A DNA stretch of 64,000 nt, taken from the NCBI RefSeq assembly GCF_004353505.1, contig NZ_SMNQ01000009.1, positions 1 through 64,000 on the forward strand, in the 5' to 3' direction. The position numbers and the translations under genes were made by a program. This DNA is from Streptomyces sp. WAC05374 (lineage in GTDB: Bacteria; Actinomycetota; Actinomycetes; Streptomycetales; Streptomycetaceae). The stretch's first letter is position 1. The number at the start of each line of letters is the position of its first letter. The notes under the pieces were generated by a model, which worked only from the letters and a program-made list of their open reading frames with translations, was not told the origin of the DNA and did no database searches. Shown piece after piece: positions 62,923 to 64,000 of this stretch.

Positions 62923-64000
62923 CCATCCGCTGGATCTGGTTGGTGCCCTCGACGATCTGGAGCACCTTCGCCTCGCGCATGTAGCGCTCCGCCGGGAAGT
63001 CCGCGGTGTAGCCGTAGCCGCCCAGCACCTGCACGGCGTCGATGGTGACCTTCATCGCCGCGTCCGTGCAGAACAGCTTGGCCATGGCGGCCTCGCGGGA
63101 GAACGGCCGCCCCGCGTCCCGCAGCCGGGCCGCGGCCAGGTACAGCGACCGTCCGGCCTCGATCTGGGTGGCCATGTCGGCCAGCATGAACCGCAGCCCC
63201 TGGAAGTCGGCGATCGGGCGGCCGAACTGCTGCCGCCCGGCGGCGTAGGCGACCGCCTCGTCCAGCGCCGCCTGGGCGACGCCGATGGCGCACGCGGCGA
63301 TGCCGAGGCGGCCGGAGTCCAGCGCCGACAGGGCGATGGCGAAGCCCTGCCCCTCGTCCCCGATCCGCCGCGCGTCAGGAACGCGCACACCGTCGAAGTG
63401 GAGCTGGGCGGTGGGCGAGCCCTTCATGCCCATCTTCTTCTCGGGCGCCGCCGCCGAGAGCCCCTCGGCGTCGCCGGGGACCAGGAACGCGGTGATGCCG
63501 CGCGGTCCCTCGCCGCCCGTGCGCGCCAGCACCGTGTAGAAGTCGGCGACGCCGCCGTGGGTGATCCACGCCTTGGTGCCGGTGATGACCCAGTCGTCGC
63601 CGTCGCGGACCGCCCTGGTGCGCAGGGAGGCCGCGTCGGAGCCGGACGAGGGCTCGGAGAGGCAGTACCCCCCGAGCAGCCCGCCGCCCAGCATGGCCGG
63701 CAGGTGATCGGTCTTCTGCTCCTTGGTGCCGTAGCCGGCCAGGGCGTGGCAGGACAGGGAGTGGACGCTGACGCCGAGCCCGACGGTGAGGCGGGCGGCC
63801 GCGAGCTCCTCGAGCACCTGGAGGTAGACCTCGTACGGCTGGTCGCCGCCGCCGAAGCCGGAGTCGTAGGGCAGGCCGAGCAGTCCGGATTCGGAGAGCA
63901 GGGCGAAGATCTCGCGCGGGAAGTGCCCGGCGTCCTCCTCCTCGGCCGCGCGCGGAGCGATCTCCCGCTGGACGATGTCACGAACCAGGGCGATCAGATC
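62885..64000 (-). CDS. acyl-CoA dehydrogenase (partial, N-terminus beyond the window)
   Basis: 371 residues of an acyl-CoA dehydrogenase; the start lies outside the right edge. FAD and substrate motifs are present: YCLSEPSSGSDAASLRTRA, WITHGGVADFYTVLAR, FGRPIADFQGLRFMLADMAT, and VLGGYGYTADFPAERYMREAK, with the catalytic base Glu in QIVEGTNQIQRMVIARHVVG. It oxidises acyl-CoAs to 2-enoyl-CoAs with ETF as electron acceptor. The chain-length class cannot be assigned safely. Confidence 0.94.
   Translation of the reverse strand, partial: DLIALVRDIVQREIAPRAAEEEDAGHFPREIFALLSESGLLGLPYDSGFGGGDQPYEVYLQVLEELAAARLTVGLGVSVHSLSCHALAGYGTKEQKTDHLPAMLGGGLLGGYCLSEPSSGSDAASLRTRAVRDGDDWVITGTKAWITHGGVADFYTVLARTGGEGPRGITAFLVPGDAEGLSAAAPEKKMGMKGSPTAQLHFDGVRVPDARRIGDEGQGFAIALSALDSGRLGIAACAIGVAQAALDEAVAYAAGRQQFGRPIADFQGLRFMLADMATQIEAGRSLYLAAARLRDAGRPFSREAAMAKLFCTDAAMKVTIDAVQVLGGYGYTADFPAERYMREAKVLQIVEGTNQIQRMVIARHVVGPESR

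Overview
The window is very GC-rich and shows the hallmarks of a Streptomyces chromosome core: GTG and TTG starts, ATGA/GTGA gene overlaps, a four-gene conservon, crr-ptsI behind DasR-type sites, rbpA behind a sigma-R promoter, and ppm1. From memory the order of the recognisable landmarks (crr, ptsI ... rbpA, ppm1) matches the S. coelicolor region around SCO1390-SCO1430. I could not align it. No phage, insertion sequence, CRISPR array or tRNA was seen.

Layout. 1-548: leader and promoters of a minus-strand rRNA operon (16S lies outside the left edge) back to back with crr-ptsI; two overlapping DasR (dre) sites lie between them. 2.8-6.4 kb: an MFS exporter plus unknown protein, divergent from a MocR regulator over a perfect palindrome. 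6.4-15 kb: GNAT, acetoacetate-CoA ligase, GH31 glucosidase, Nudix, secreted VanX-type dipeptidase, and an OB-fold/thiolase pair. 15-17.3 kb: glpF-glpK without glpD or a local regulator. 17.3-21.5 kb: conservon cvnABCD. 22-26.4 kb: TetR/amidohydrolase divergent from an NCS1 permease. The amidohydrolase is disrupted by a 163-bp G-biased corrupted copy of neighbouring sequence, most likely a sequencing or assembly error.

26.4-33.8 kb: a three-gene set encoding a 1551-aa SMC-like ATPase and two accessory proteins in the order kleisin-like, winged-helix-like, ATPase. This is the layout of MksFEB/JetABC (Wadjet-type) condensins, but no nuclease subunit (MksG/JetD) is present. It is the best candidate for an undescribed system. 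33.8-42 kb: a GntR/FCD regulator divergent from an MFS carrier and pxpABC (5-oxoprolinase), convergent with a fused ATP-dependent 5-oxoprolinase. The fused enzyme is the last gene of a coupled operon with two glycosyltransferases and a GDSL hydrolase (42-45.7 kb). 45.9-48 kb: HEAT-repeat protein with an 18-codon Cys-Cys-Cys leader ORF, and an ankyrin protein. 48.3-50.3 kb: small membrane protein and an FtsK-like protein with degenerate Walker motifs. 50.3-54.8 kb: a YczR/YczE pair, GDPD and an Atg22-like MFS. 55-64 kb: rbpA, fxsA, ppm1, amidohydrolase, Lrp regulator, phosphotransferase plus unknown partner, and a partial acyl-CoA dehydrogenase.

A palindrome of the type TGACG-N3-CGTCA occurs three times (13150, 60229, 62518), twice upstream of CoA/lipid-like gene sets, and may mark a shared regulon. 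Short tandem repeats (27-69 bp period) sit in several intergenic gaps.
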